From: Ferrovibrio sp.
GTDB taxonomy: Bacteria; Pseudomonadota; Alphaproteobacteria; Ferrovibrionales; Ferrovibrionaceae
Direction of reading: 5' to 3'
Assembly: GCA_017991315.1 (NCBI GenBank)
Contig: JAGOQS010000002.1
Location: 248,001-312,000 of the forward strand
Length of the DNA: 64,000 bases
Below, piece by piece: positions 8,734 to 20,551 of the stretch; within the stretch, counting starts at the first letter, position 1; each line of letters starts with the position of its first letter. The position numbers and the translations under genes were made by a program. The notes under the pieces are model-generated. The model was not told where the DNA came from, searched no databases, and saw only the letters and a list, made by a program, of their open reading frames with translations.

Positions 8734-9551
8734 CGCTTGCCCCCGCTGCCGCCACCCATGACTTTCAGCGATTCAGCGCGCAGATGCGACCATAGCCGCG
8801 CCGTGAGCGCACCGAAACCGGCCTCCGAAACCAGGGTACTGTCGCGCTCTCGCGGCCAGTTGGTTTCCACCAGGTCGATGAAACGGCCGGGCCTGGCCGA
8901 CATCACGCCAACGCGGTCGGCCAGCATGGCGGCTTCATCCAGCGCATGGGTGATCAGCAGCACCGTGGCGCCGGTCTCGCGCCACAGCCGCAGCAATTCA
9001 TCGCCCATCAGCAGCCTTGTTTGCTGGTCCAGCGCACCGAAGGGCTCGTCCAGCAGGATCAGGCGCGGCTGCATCACCAGGGTGCGGGCGATGCAGACAC
9101 GCTGGCGCATGCCGCCGGAAAGCTGCGCCGGATGGGCTTTGCTGAAATCCTTCAGCCCCATGAAGGCCAGGGCATACTCGACGCGCCGCGCGATCTCGGC
9201 GGCATCGACGCCCTGACGCCGCAGGCCGAAGGCGACGTTATCGGCGACGCTGAGCCAGGGGAATGAGGCATCCTCCTGGAACACCACGCCAACACCATCC
9301 GGCACACTGTCGCCAATCGGCTGGCCCTCGAACCGCGCCGCGCCTTCGCTTGGCCGGGCAAGGCCAGCCAGCACATCGAGCAGCGTGGACTTGCCGCAGC
9401 CGGATGGCCCGACCACGGCGAAGAATTCGCCGCGCTTCAGGGTGAGGTCGATAGGCCCCAGCGCATGCACCGGCGGCTGGCCGCCGATGGCCGGATAGAC
9501 GCGGGTGACGCCGGCGAGTTCCGCCGCCGGCGCCGCGATGCTTGCGTTCAC
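8730..9551 (-). CDS. ABC transporter ATP-binding protein (SsuB/TauB type)
   Basis: A 273-residue ATPase subunit. Walker A is [10 protein letters not shown] (about 44-53), the signature is LSGGMRQRVCIARTL (about 140), Walker B is LILLDEPFGALD, and the switch His is in LLITHALDEA. It powers import through the two downstream permeases. Translation starts with GTG at 9551 inside the stop region of the binding-protein gene (GTGA overlap), which indicates a tight operon. The closest families are the nitrate, sulfonate and taurine ATPases. Confidence 0.92.
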   Translation of the reverse strand: MNASIAAPAAELAGVTRVYPAIGGQPPVHALGPIDLTLKRGEFFAVVGPSGCGKSTLLDVLAGLARPSEGAARFEGQPIGDSVPDGVGVVFQEDASFPWLSVADNVAFGLRRQGVDAAEIARRVEYALAFMGLKDFSKAHPAQLSGGMRQRVCIARTLVMQPRLILLDEPFGALDQQTRLLMGDELLRLWRETGATVLLITHALDEAAMLADRVGVMSARPGRFIDLVETNWPRERDSTLVSEAGFGALTARLWSHLRAESLKVMGGGSGGKR

Positions 9552-10522
9552 GAGGGCTTGCGCAGGTCAGCCGGCAGGAAAGAGGTATCCACCAGCTTCG
9601 ACCAATCCATCGGGCCATCCACTTCACCGATGATGCGCAGGCCTTCCACCATGCGGTCCATGGCGGCGAGGTCGATATCGCCCTTGCCCCAATAGCCGAC
9701 CGCGATCATGTTGCGCACCGCCTTTTCGCCCAGCGGCGTGTCAAGGTTATAGGCCTTGGCGAAAATCGCACCGGCCTCGGCTGGATTGGCATTGAGGAAA
9801 TCCACGCCCTTGCGGCGACCCGCGATGATCGCTTTCAGCTTGGCCGGCTGCTGCTTGATGAAATCCACCGTGGTGATGCCGACCGTTTGCGTGAGGTTCG
9901 GCAACTCCTTCGAGAGTTCAAACACCGGGCGGTATTTGTCCGACGAACGGCTCCAGATCGGGTCCATGGTCGGGGCCGCGACCACGGCGCCCTGGCCCAG
10001 CGCGGTGAGGCCGGCACCAATCGAGCCGGTGGAGATGCGCTCCACCTTGTCGAGCGCCACGCCATTCTTGGCCAGCACCATGATGCTGAGCATGTCGGTA
10101 ACGGATTTCGGGCTGGTATAGGCGATCTTCTTGCCGACCAGATCCTTCACCGACTTGATTGGGCTGTCCGGCGTCGTCACCCACAGGATGTCGGCCACCG
10201 ACACGGCGCCGGCATTCACGATCTTGATCGGCAGGCCTTCCTTGGCCGCCGCCACCGCCGCCGCCAGGCTCACCTCGCCATAAGGCAGGCCGCCGGCCAA
10301 CACATTGCGCACCGTGGTGCCGCCGCCCTTGGAGGTCAGGATGCCGGTGATATCGACGCCGGCCTGCTTGAAGAAACCTTTCTCCATCGCCACCGCATAC
10401 GGCGCGCCATACATGAGCGCGCCCCAATGGGTAACGCTGATCTCTTCCGCCTTGGCGGCGGGCGCGGCAAAACCGAGCGCGACGACGGCAACTGCAAAGG
10501 CCTTCACTGCCTTGATGAACAT
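9548..10522 (-). CDS. ABC transporter substrate-binding protein (SsuA/NMT1-like)
   Basis: A 324-residue periplasmic binding protein. The first 23 residues (MFIKAVKAFAVAVVALGFAA and on) form a signal peptide with likely cleavage after AKA. The mature part has the SsuA/THI5 fold: GALMYGAPYAVAMEKGFFKQAGVD, then LTSKGGGTTVRNVLAGGLPYGEV, and the second lobe after KSVKDLVGKKIAYTS. Relatives bind sulfonates, nitrate or pyrimidine precursors of thiamine. The GGG-TT-rich loop is typical of the latter group but does not settle the ligand. The start at 10522 is preceded by GGGAGGAG. It is the first gene of the importer operon. Confidence 0.88.
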   Translation of the reverse strand: MFIKAVKAFAVAVVALGFAAPAAKAEEISVTHWGALMYGAPYAVAMEKGFFKQAGVDITGILTSKGGGTTVRNVLAGGLPYGEVSLAAAVAAAKEGLPIKIVNAGAVSVADILWVTTPDSPIKSVKDLVGKKIAYTSPKSVTDMLSIMVLAKNGVALDKVERISTGSIGAGLTALGQGAVVAAPTMDPIWSRSSDKYRPVFELSKELPNLTQTVGITTVDFIKQQPAKLKAIIAGRRKGVDFLNANPAEAGAIFAKAYNLDTPLGEKAVRNMIAVGYWGKGDIDLAAMDRMVEGLRIIGEVDGPMDWSKLVDTSFLPADLRKPS

Positions 10523-10793
10523 GCCCAACTCCTCCCGTTTATTTTTGTCTGCAAAGCATAGCGGAGCGCGCGAGCGGGCGGCAAGCAATCGGTTGCAGTG
10601 GCAAATATGCCGGAAGATGCGGCTGGAAACCTCCCCGCAACCACCGGGAAATATTGTATAAAAAAATTATATATTTCCTGGAAAACAGCAAAAAAATATT
10701 TGCCTCCAGACCAAGCACCCGCCTAATGAGAAATATCAGCCAGGGTGATCTCCCCAGCCAACACATTCATTCGCGAAGCCTGTTCCTTCTGGG
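10523..10793. other. divergent intergenic region with AT-rich core
   Basis: This 271-bp gap separates the divergent ABC importer operon and the glycosyltransferase gene. Roughly 10650-10710 is far more AT-rich than its surroundings, with runs such as ATAAAAAAATTATATATTT. It should hold the promoters for both directions. No clear operator palindrome or structured RNA was seen. Confidence 0.5.
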
Positions 10794-12293
10794 ATGCTGC
10801 ACCGTAATCACCCCCTCCTCATTGCCGGCCTGATCCTGCTGCAAACCACGAGTTGGGTGCTGGTGCCGTATCTCACGCTGCCGAACGCACCGCTGGATGT
10901 GATCGAAGGCGCGGTCTGGGGCCGGCAATTCGAACTCGGCTATCACAAGGGGCCGCCGCTTTTCGCCTGGGCGCTCGGCTTCGGCCTGCAATTGCTGCCC
11001 GGTTCGATGCTGCCCGCGCTTTTGCTGAGCCAGGTATCGCTCGGGCTTGCCTATTGGGCGGTGTGGCGCGTGGCACGGCGGCTTTATGGCGCCGATGATG
11101 CGCTGATCGTGCTGTTGCTGATGACCACGATCTATTTCTATGGCTTCCCCAGCCCCGAGTTCAATCCGATCATCCTGCAGATGGCCTTCTCCGCCATTGC
11201 CGGTTCCTTCTTCTACACCGCCTTGCGCGACGACCGGCTGCGCGACTGGGTGATCGTCGGCATCGCCGCCGGGCTTGGCCTGCTGACGCGCTACTCCACC
11301 GCCATGTATCTGGTGGCCATGGCCGCTTTCGTGCTGCTGCAGCCGCAGGCACGGCTTTGCCTTAAGCGTCCTGGCCCTTATCTGGGAGCATTACTGGCAG
11401 TGCTGATCATGCTGCCGCATCTCTACTGGCTGCAGAACAGCAACTACGTCACCTTCGCCTATGTCGACCAGCGCGCCGGCTTTTCCAGTGGTTGGAACCG
11501 CCTGCTGCTGCCGGTGCATTTCATCGGCAGCCAGTTTCTGGCCTTGCTGCCGCCGCTGGTGCTGCTGCTGATCGGCATGGGCGCACGCGCCGAACCGGCT
11601 GCTGTGCCGGCCAGCAAGATCACCAGCTTCGACCGCTGGTTCGTCATCGCCATCGCGCTCGGCCCGGTGCTGCTGGTGGTGGTGCTGGCGCTGATCATGG
11701 GTCGCACGCCGCGCGCCATGTGGGGCGCACCGCTGTGGATCTTCGTCACCCTGCTGGCGCCGCTGCTGTTCAGCGATAAGATTTCCGCCGCCGGGCGGCG
11801 CTGGATCGCCCGCGCCTGGCCGCTCGCCTTCCTGCTGCCGCTGGCCCTCTATGCCAGCGCCATGGTGGTGGGGCCGCAGATGATGAACCGCAACAAGCGC
11901 GTTCATTTCCCTGGTCGTGAACTGGCCCGCGTGGTGACGGAAACCTGGCGGCAGGAAACCGGCCAGCCGCTCCGCTTCGTTGCCGGGCAGATGTGGCTCA
12001 GCGGCAATGTGGTGTTCTATTCGAGCGACCGGCCGCAAAGCTTCACGGCCGCCAGTTCTGTCGCCGCGCCCTGGATAGACCGAACCCGGCTGCGGCAATG
12101 CGGCGCCATGCTGCTCTGGCCGGCATCGCAGGATGAAGACGAGATTCCGCGCAATCTCGCAGCCGCCTTTCCCGAGGCACGCCTGCTGCCGCCGTTGGTG
12201 CTCAAACCGCCAGCCAATGCGTTGCAGCATCTGCCATTCCGCTTCGGCTGGGCAATTGCCGCACCGACGGGCGCCTGCCCGGAACGCCCCTAG
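10794..12293 (+). CDS. ArnT/PMT-like GT-C glycosyltransferase
   Basis: A 499-residue polytopic membrane protein with about 10-12 helices, in the PMT_2 (glycosyltransferase 39/83) group. After the first helix a periplasmic loop carries DVIEGAVWGRQFELGYHKGP, with the acidic residues and the HKGPP motif expected in this GT-C family. These enzymes transfer a sugar from a polyprenyl-phosphate donor to lipid A, lipid or protein on the periplasmic side. The C-terminal soluble part is compact. The lipid A genes directly downstream on the same strand favour an envelope glycolipid as acceptor, which is inference. Confidence 0.82.
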   Translation: MLHRNHPLLIAGLILLQTTSWVLVPYLTLPNAPLDVIEGAVWGRQFELGYHKGPPLFAWALGFGLQLLPGSMLPALLLSQVSLGLAYWAVWRVARRLYGADDALIVLLLMTTIYFYGFPSPEFNPIILQMAFSAIAGSFFYTALRDDRLRDWVIVGIAAGLGLLTRYSTAMYLVAMAAFVLLQPQARLCLKRPGPYLGALLAVLIMLPHLYWLQNSNYVTFAYVDQRAGFSSGWNRLLLPVHFIGSQFLALLPPLVLLLIGMGARAEPAAVPASKITSFDRWFVIAIALGPVLLVVVLALIMGRTPRAMWGAPLWIFVTLLAPLLFSDKISAAGRRWIARAWPLAFLLPLALYASAMVVGPQMMNRNKRVHFPGRELARVVTETWRQETGQPLRFVAGQMWLSGNVVFYSSDRPQSFTAASSVAAPWIDRTRLRQCGAMLLWPASQDEDEIPRNLAAAFPEARLLPPLVLKPPANALQHLPFRFGWAIAAPTGACPERP

Positions 12294-12404
12294 AACAACA
12301 GCCCTGCCGCGACCCTGGGGGCGGTGGCGGGCAAGGGCCGCCCATGCTATAGCCTGCCGGCCCATGCAAACCCTCATCCCCTTGCCCGCACGCGCTTTTC
12401 GGTG

Positions 12405-14186
12405 ATGCCCCTGCCCGCCACCTCCGTTCCTGCCACCACCACGCCACCCAGTTCCTGGATGCTGGTGCGCCGGCTGCTGGCCGAGCATGTGCGGCCGCAT
12501 CTCGGCACCCTGGTGATCGCGGCGCTGAGCATGGCGGTGGTGGCTGCTGCCACCGCCGGCAATGCCTGGCTGCTGAAACCGATCCTGGACGGCCTGTTCG
12601 GCCAGGGCAATCCCGACTGGCTCTACCTGATCCCGGCCATGGTCATCGGCGTGGCGGTGATCAAGGGCTTCGCCGGCTATCTCGAAGGCTCGCTGATGGG
12701 TGGCTTCGGCGAGCGCATCATCGCCGATACCCAGGTGCGCATGTATGCCAAGCTGATGCATGCCGATCTCGCCTGGTTGCACCAGGTGCATTCCGGCAAG
12801 CTGATCGCCAGTTTTCTCTACGATGCGCATCTGCTGCGCGAAGCGGTGGGCAAGGCGCTGACCGGCATCGTCAAGGACAGCCTCAGCCTGTTCTTCCTCG
12901 CCGTGGTCATGTTCATGCAATACTGGCAGCTTTCGCTGATCGTCTGCGTGGTGTTTCCGCTGGTGGCGATCTTCTCGCGCCGGCTGGGCAAGAAGACACG
13001 CAAGGGCTCGAAGCGCAGCCAGGAAGAAACCGGCAAGCTGACCACCATCCTGAGCGAGACCTTCGATGGCGCCCGCATGGTCAAGGCCTATGGCATGGAG
13101 GAACGCGAAACCGAGCGCGCCCGGCAATCGGTGGAGCAGCGCCTCACCCATGCCATGCGCGTGATCCGCGCCCGCGCCGCCGCTTCGCCTTCCACCGAGG
13201 CGCTCGGCGGCATCGCCATCGGCCTTGTCGCCTTCATCGGCGGCCAGCAGATCATCGCCGGCACCACCACACCCGGCACATTGGGCAGCTTCATCGCCGC
13301 CGTGCTGATGGCCTACCAACCGCTGAAATCGCTGTCCACGCTCAATGTCTCGCTGCAGGAAGGCCTTGCCGCCGCCGAGCGTGTCTTCGCCGTGCTGGAC
13401 CAGGAAGCCACCATCCGCGATGCAGCGGATGCCAAGACCCTGACCGTGCAGGGCGGCGAAATCCGCTTTCAACAAGTCAGCTTCGCCTACGACCCCGAGC
13501 ATCCGGCTCTGCGCGACGTGACCCTGCAGGTGCCGGCGGGCAAGAAGGCGGCTTTGGTCGGTGCCTCCGGCGCCGGCAAATCGACGATCCTGAACCTGAT
13601 CCCGCGTTTCTACGATGCCAGCGCCGGCCAGGTACTGATCGACGGCCAGGATGTGCGCGGCGTGACGCTTGGCAGCCTGCGCGGCAGCATCGCCCTGGTG
13701 AGCCAGGAACTCACCCTGTTCGACGATACCGTGCGCGCCAACATCGCCTATGGCCGCGCCGGCGCCACCCAGGCCGAGATCGAGGCCGCGGCAAGCGCGG
13801 CGGCGGCGCATGATTTCATTAAGGCTCTGCCGCAGGGTTACGATACCCTGGTGGGCGAGAATGGCGTGCGGCTTTCCGGCGGCCAGCGCCAGCGTATCGC
13901 CATCGCCCGCGCCATGCTGCGCGATGCGCCGATCCTGCTGCTGGACGAAGCCACCTCCGCGCTCGACAGCGAAAGCGAACGCCTGGTCCAGGAAGCGCTG
14001 CGCCGGCTGATGCGGGGCCGCACCACGCTGGTGATCGCGCATCGCCTCTCCACCGTGATCGATGCCGATATCATCTTCGTGCTTGAGCGCGGCCAACTGG
14101 TGGAACAGGGCAGCCATGCCGAGTTGCTCGGCAAAGGCGGCGTCTATGCGCGGCTCTATGCCACGCAATTCGCCGCCGGGGCCTGA
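12405..14186 (+). CDS. msbA: lipid A export ATP-binding/permease protein MsbA-like
   Basis: A 593-residue half-transporter with an N-terminal six-helix ABC membrane domain (about 35-330) and a C-terminal nucleotide-binding domain. Walker A is VGASGAGKST, the signature is LSGGQRQRIAIARAML, Walker B is ILLLDEATSALD, and the H-loop His is in LVIAHRLSTV. MsbA flips lipid A-core or other lipids across the inner membrane. The start at 12405 gives the expected N-terminus; the frame is open further upstream but without family-like sequence. The neighbouring DUF374, lpxK and lpxL-like genes support the lipid A role over multidrug export. Confidence 0.9.
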   Translation: MPLPATSVPATTTPPSSWMLVRRLLAEHVRPHLGTLVIAALSMAVVAAATAGNAWLLKPILDGLFGQGNPDWLYLIPAMVIGVAVIKGFAGYLEGSLMGGFGERIIADTQVRMYAKLMHADLAWLHQVHSGKLIASFLYDAHLLREAVGKALTGIVKDSLSLFFLAVVMFMQYWQLSLIVCVVFPLVAIFSRRLGKKTRKGSKRSQEETGKLTTILSETFDGARMVKAYGMEERETERARQSVEQRLTHAMRVIRARAAASPSTEALGGIAIGLVAFIGGQQIIAGTTTPGTLGSFIAAVLMAYQPLKSLSTLNVSLQEGLAAAERVFAVLDQEATIRDAADAKTLTVQGGEIRFQQVSFAYDPEHPALRDVTLQVPAGKKAALVGASGAGKSTILNLIPRFYDASAGQVLIDGQDVRGVTLGSLRGSIALVSQELTLFDDTVRANIAYGRAGATQAEIEAAASAAAAHDFIKALPQGYDTLVGENGVRLSGGQRQRIAIARAMLRDAPILLLDEATSALDSESERLVQEALRRLMRGRTTLVIAHRLSTVIDADIIFVLERGQLVEQGSHAELLGKGGVYARLYATQFAAGA

Positions 14187-14192
14187 TCGCCG

Positions 14193-14921
14193 ATGTCGCC
14201 GCTGAAGCGCCTGCTGCGCAGCCGCGCCGCGGTGCGCCTCGCCGCCAATACCATTGCGCTCTATGTCCGCCTGGTGCGCGCCACCTCGCGCTGGCAGACC
14301 ATCGGCGCCGAACACCCGCAGGCCCATTGGGACCAGCGCAAGCCCTGCGTCGTGGCCTTCTGGCATGGCCGCCTGCTGATGCTGCCGACCGCCTGGTATG
14401 ACAGCCCGATCACCATGCATATGCTGATCTCGCAGCATCGCGACGGCGAACTTATCGCCCGCACCATGGACCCCTTCGGCATTGCCACGGTGCGCGGCTC
14501 CACGGCCAATCCGAAAAAGGCCGAGAAGGATAAAGGCGGCCGCGCCGCCCTGCGCACCCTGCTCGGCCTGTTGAAGGATGGCAATGCCATCGGCATCACC
14601 CCGGATGGCCCGCGCGGCCCGCGCATGCAGGCCAGCCCTGGCGTGATCGCCGCCGCGCGGCTGGCCAAGGTGCCGATCCTGCCGATCACCTATTCGGCGC
14701 GGCGGCGCAAGCTGTTCAATACCTGGGACCGTTTCCTGCTGCCCACTCTGTTCACCAGCGGCGTTACCATCTGGGGCGAACCCATCGACGTGTTCAGCAA
14801 CAGCGAGGAAAGCCTGGAACAGGCCACCCTGCGCGTGGAAGCAGCACTCAACGCCATCACGGCGGAAGCCGACCGGCTTTGCGGTCATGCGCCGGTGGAG
14901 CCGGCGCCGCGGGGCGACTAG
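14193..14921 (+). CDS. DUF374 lysophospholipid acyltransferase-like protein
   Basis: This 242-residue protein belongs to the DUF374 family, regularly found between msbA and kdtA/lpxK in alphaproteobacteria. Conserved stretches are VVAFWHGRLLMLP (about 50-62), SQHRDGELIARTMDPFGI, VRGSTANPKKAEKDKGG and GITPDGPRGPRM. The HxxxxD-like HRDGEL and the PDGPRGP segment resemble acyltransferases of the PlsC/LpxL superfamily. It likely acts on lipid A or a lipid precursor at the inner membrane, but no exact reaction is known to me. It lies 6 bases after msbA. Confidence 0.85.
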   Translation: MSPLKRLLRSRAAVRLAANTIALYVRLVRATSRWQTIGAEHPQAHWDQRKPCVVAFWHGRLLMLPTAWYDSPITMHMLISQHRDGELIARTMDPFGIATVRGSTANPKKAEKDKGGRAALRTLLGLLKDGNAIGITPDGPRGPRMQASPGVIAAARLAKVPILPITYSARRRKLFNTWDRFLLPTLFTSGVTIWGEPIDVFSNSEESLEQATLRVEAALNAITAEADRLCGHAPVEPAPRGD

Positions 14922-14923
14922 CC

Positions 14924-15901
14924 ATGCCGCGCACGCCCGATTTCTGGTCCGCCGGCACCACCTCGTCGCTGCCCGCCCTGCTGTCGCCGCTGGCCCTGCT
15001 TTATGGCCTGGGCAACCGCCTCAACCGCGCCATGGCACGGCCGCAGGAAGTGGCAGTGCCGGTGATCTCTGTCGGCAATCTGGTGGCAGGCGGTGCCGGC
15101 AAGACGCCTACCGCCATCGCGCTGGCAACCAGGCTGAAGGCCATGGGCTATACCCCCGGCATGGTCAGCCGTGGCTATGGCGGCAGCGAAGCCGGTCCGC
15201 TGCGCGTCGATGCGTCGCTGCATGATGCGGCGCGCGTCGGCGACGAAGCCCTGCTGCTGGCCCGCGCGGCGCCGACCTGGATCGGTCGCGACCGGCCCGA
15301 AGCCGCCCGCGCTGCCTGCCGCGCCGGCTGCGACATCCTGCTGGCCGATGACGCGCATCAGACCTATGCGCTGGAGCGCGATATCAACCTGCTGGTGGTG
15401 GATGCCGCCCAGGGCTTCGGCAATGGCAGCCTGATTCCTGCCGGCCCCTTGCGCGAAAGCATCGCGGAGGGCCTGGCCCGCACCGATGCGGTGATCCTGA
15501 TCGGGGAGCCTGTGCGGCCCTTCGATTTCGGTGACCTGCCGGTTTTCGCCGCCGCATTGCGGCCCCTGGCGGAAGATGCCGCGAAGCTCAAGGACGAGCG
15601 CGTGCTGGCCTTCGCCGGTATCGGCCGGCCGGAGAAATTCTTCAGCACGCTGGAAAGCATCGGCGCGCATGTCGCCGAGCGCCAGGCCTTCCCCGATCAC
15701 GGCACGTATGATGCCGATACAGTGATGCGCCTGGTGGAACGTGCCGTGGCGCTGAAGGCCCAGGCCGTCACCACCGAGAAGGATTTGATGCGGCTGCCGC
15801 AGGAAGCCCGCGCCATGGTACAGGTGCTGCGCGTCGAACTGACGTTCCAGGCGCCGCAGCAGCTCGAAGCCTTCATCGCCAAGGCGCTGACCAATGCCTA
15901 A
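14924..15901 (+). CDS. lpxK: tetraacyldisaccharide 4'-kinase
   Basis: This 325-residue enzyme phosphorylates the 4' position of the lipid A disaccharide precursor using ATP, at the cytoplasmic face of the inner membrane. The N-terminal amphipathic part is followed by VPVISVGNLVAGGAGKTPTA, whose GGAGKTPT is the P-loop of LpxK. SRGYGGS and the segment LLADDAHQTYALERDI (the usual DDGxQ region, here DDAHQ) follow. The substitution of Ala for Gly in that motif is minor but visible. The start at 14924 sits 2 bases after the DUF374 stop. Length is normal. Confidence 0.95.
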   Translation: MPRTPDFWSAGTTSSLPALLSPLALLYGLGNRLNRAMARPQEVAVPVISVGNLVAGGAGKTPTAIALATRLKAMGYTPGMVSRGYGGSEAGPLRVDASLHDAARVGDEALLLARAAPTWIGRDRPEAARAACRAGCDILLADDAHQTYALERDINLLVVDAAQGFGNGSLIPAGPLRESIAEGLARTDAVILIGEPVRPFDFGDLPVFAAALRPLAEDAAKLKDERVLAFAGIGRPEKFFSTLESIGAHVAERQAFPDHGTYDADTVMRLVERAVALKAQAVTTEKDLMRLPQEARAMVQVLRVELTFQAPQQLEAFIAKALTNA

Positions 15902-16790
15902 AATCCTGGGCTTCGAAACGCGGGCCGAGCCGCATGAATATGTGGCTGCTTTCGGCGCACGCTTTGGTATCGCGCTGTTTGGCTGCCTGCCGCTGGATAT
16001 GGCTTCCGCGCTCGGCGGCTGGATCGGGCGCAAGATCGGTCCCCGCGTGCGGGCGCACCGCATTGCCGCGCGGCAGATGCAAAAGGCCCTGCCGCATCTG
16101 GATGAAGCCGCCCGCGAGCAGGCGCTGCTCGGCATGTGGGACAATCTCGGCCGCGTCATCGCCGAATACCCGCATCTGCCGAAATTGCGGCTCGGCGACC
16201 GGGTTGAACTGGTCGGCGCGGAACATATCGACGCTGTGCGCGAGTCCGGCAAAGCCGCGATCTTCTTCTCGGCGCATTACGGCAATTGGGAACTCATCGG
16301 CCTCACCAGCACACAATGCGGCCTGCCGCTGACCCTGGTCTACCGCGCCGCCAACAACCCGTTGACCGAGGAATTGCTGCAAAATCTGCGGGCACGGGCC
16401 AGCGATGCGCGCCATGTGCCGAAGGGCGTGCGGGCGGCGCGCGCGCTGCTGCAGGCTTTGATGAACAATGAGTCGCTCGGCATGCTGGTGGACCAGAAGC
16501 TGAATTCCGGCATCAGCGTGCCGTTCTTCGGCCTGCCGGCGATGACCGCGCCGGCCATCGCCGAACTGGCCTTGCGCCAGCGTTGCCCGGTGCTTGGTGC
16601 TCGCGTCGAGCGCCTCGGCGGCGCGCGTTTCCGCGTTACCGTGGAGCCGCCCTTCTTCCTCGAGCCGAGCGGCGAGCGCGAAGCCGATGTGGTGGCCGGC
16701 CTGGCCAAAGTGCATGCCACGCTGGAACGCTGGATCCGGGAACGCCCGGATCACTGGTTCTGGGTACACAAGCGTTGGCCGAAGGAATAA
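15894..16790 (+). CDS. lipid A biosynthesis lauroyl/myristoyl acyltransferase, LpxL-like
   Basis: A 298-residue member of the LpxL/HtrB acyltransferase family. The catalytic HX4E motif is visible in FFSAHYGNWE (about residue 130), and LGMLVDQKLNSGISVPFFG matches the second conserved region. It transfers an acyl chain from acyl-ACP to the lipid A precursor at the inner membrane. It overlaps the end of lpxK by 8 bases, so the genes are co-transcribed. Which hydroxyl is acylated cannot be told from sequence. The predicted N-terminal anchor is weak compared with E. coli LpxL. Confidence 0.88.
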   Translation: MPKILGFETRAEPHEYVAAFGARFGIALFGCLPLDMASALGGWIGRKIGPRVRAHRIAARQMQKALPHLDEAAREQALLGMWDNLGRVIAEYPHLPKLRLGDRVELVGAEHIDAVRESGKAAIFFSAHYGNWELIGLTSTQCGLPLTLVYRAANNPLTEELLQNLRARASDARHVPKGVRAARALLQALMNNESLGMLVDQKLNSGISVPFFGLPAMTAPAIAELALRQRCPVLGARVERLGGARFRVTVEPPFFLEPSGEREADVVAGLAKVHATLERWIRERPDHWFWVHKRWPKE

Positions 16791-19444
<2,654 letters not shown>

Positions 19445-19448
<4 letters not shown>

Positions 19449-20551
19449 GCTGCGGGCACCGCGAAAGGTTCAAGGCCAGAAAGGCGGAGCTGGCGGGGGA
19501 TGGCGGGGATCGAGCGTGGCTTGACGCCGCGCACGCTGTCGGCGATGGCGCGGATATGGTCCGGTGTGGTGCCGCAGCAGCCGCCGACGATATTCACCAG
19601 GCCATGCTCGGCCCATTCGCGCAGATGGCCGGCGGTGGTATGCGGCTCTTCGTCATATTCGCCGAACTGGTTCGGCAGGCCGGCATTGGGATAGGCACTG
19701 ACCTTGACATCGGCAACACGCGCCAGTTCGGCGACATAGGGCCGCATCTGCTCGGCGCCGAAGGCGCAGTTGAGGCCGATGGAAAACGGCTTGGCATGGC
19801 GCAGCGAATTCCAGAACGCCTCCGCCGTCTGGCCCGACAGCGTGCGGCCAGAAAGATCAGTGATGGTGCCGGAGATCATCACCGGCCATTCCTCACCCAG
19901 TTCGTCGAACAACTCGTAGACGGCGAACACCGCCGCTTTGGCATTCAGCGTGTCGAAAATGGTTTCGATCAGCAGGATATCGGCGCCGCCGACCAGCAGG
20001 CCGAGCGCCTGGGCGCGGTAGGCATCGCGCAGTTCATCGAAGGTGATGTTGCGGAATTCCGGCCGGTTCACATCCGGCGACAGCGACGCGGTGCGGTTGG
20101 TCGGCCCGATGGCGCCGGCAACGAAGCGCGGGCGCGACGGATCGGCGGCGGTGGCGATATCGGCGGCCTGGCGCGCCAGCTTGGCGCCTTCCACGTTGAT
20201 CTCGTCGACGGCGGATTCAAGGTGATAATCGGCCTGGCTGATCCAGGTGCCGCTGAAGGTGTTGGTCTCGATGATATCGGCGCCGGCATCGAGATATTCG
20301 GCATGCACCGCCAGGATCACATCCGGGCGGGTCATGTTGAGCAGGTCGTGATTGCCCTTGAGGTCGCTGTTGGCGCCGGCGAAGCGGGTGCCACGGTAAT
20401 CCTGCTCCTGCAGCTTGCGCCGCTGCAGCATGGTGCCCATGGCGCCATCCAGCACCAGGATGCGTTCGCCGGCCGACTTGTAGAGCGCCTCGCGCCGCGC
20501 CAGACGCGCCGGCCTGGCGGCGGCCAGTATCTGCTTCGCGTTCTCGATCAT
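19445..20551 (-). CDS. homocysteine S-methyltransferase domain protein (MetH N-terminal module)
   Basis: This 368-residue protein corresponds to the homocysteine-binding barrel of Met[14 protein letters not shown] marks the barrel start. The zinc ligands are the Cys in [13 protein letters not shown] and the GGCC pair in [14 protein letters not shown]. It activates homocysteine for methylation from B12 held by the downstream subunit. The start at 20551 (MIENAKQ) overlaps the metF stop (ATGA). The split exactly between the homocysteine and pterin modules is known from other alphaproteobacteria and is not a frameshift, since both parts have their own start and stop. Confidence 0.93.

Noticed and set aside
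11391-14888. 1165-codon open frame on the minus strand
   Set aside because: It lies antisense to the glycosyltransferase, msbA and DUF374 genes, which all have clear families. The translation is His/Gln/Ala/Gly-rich noise.
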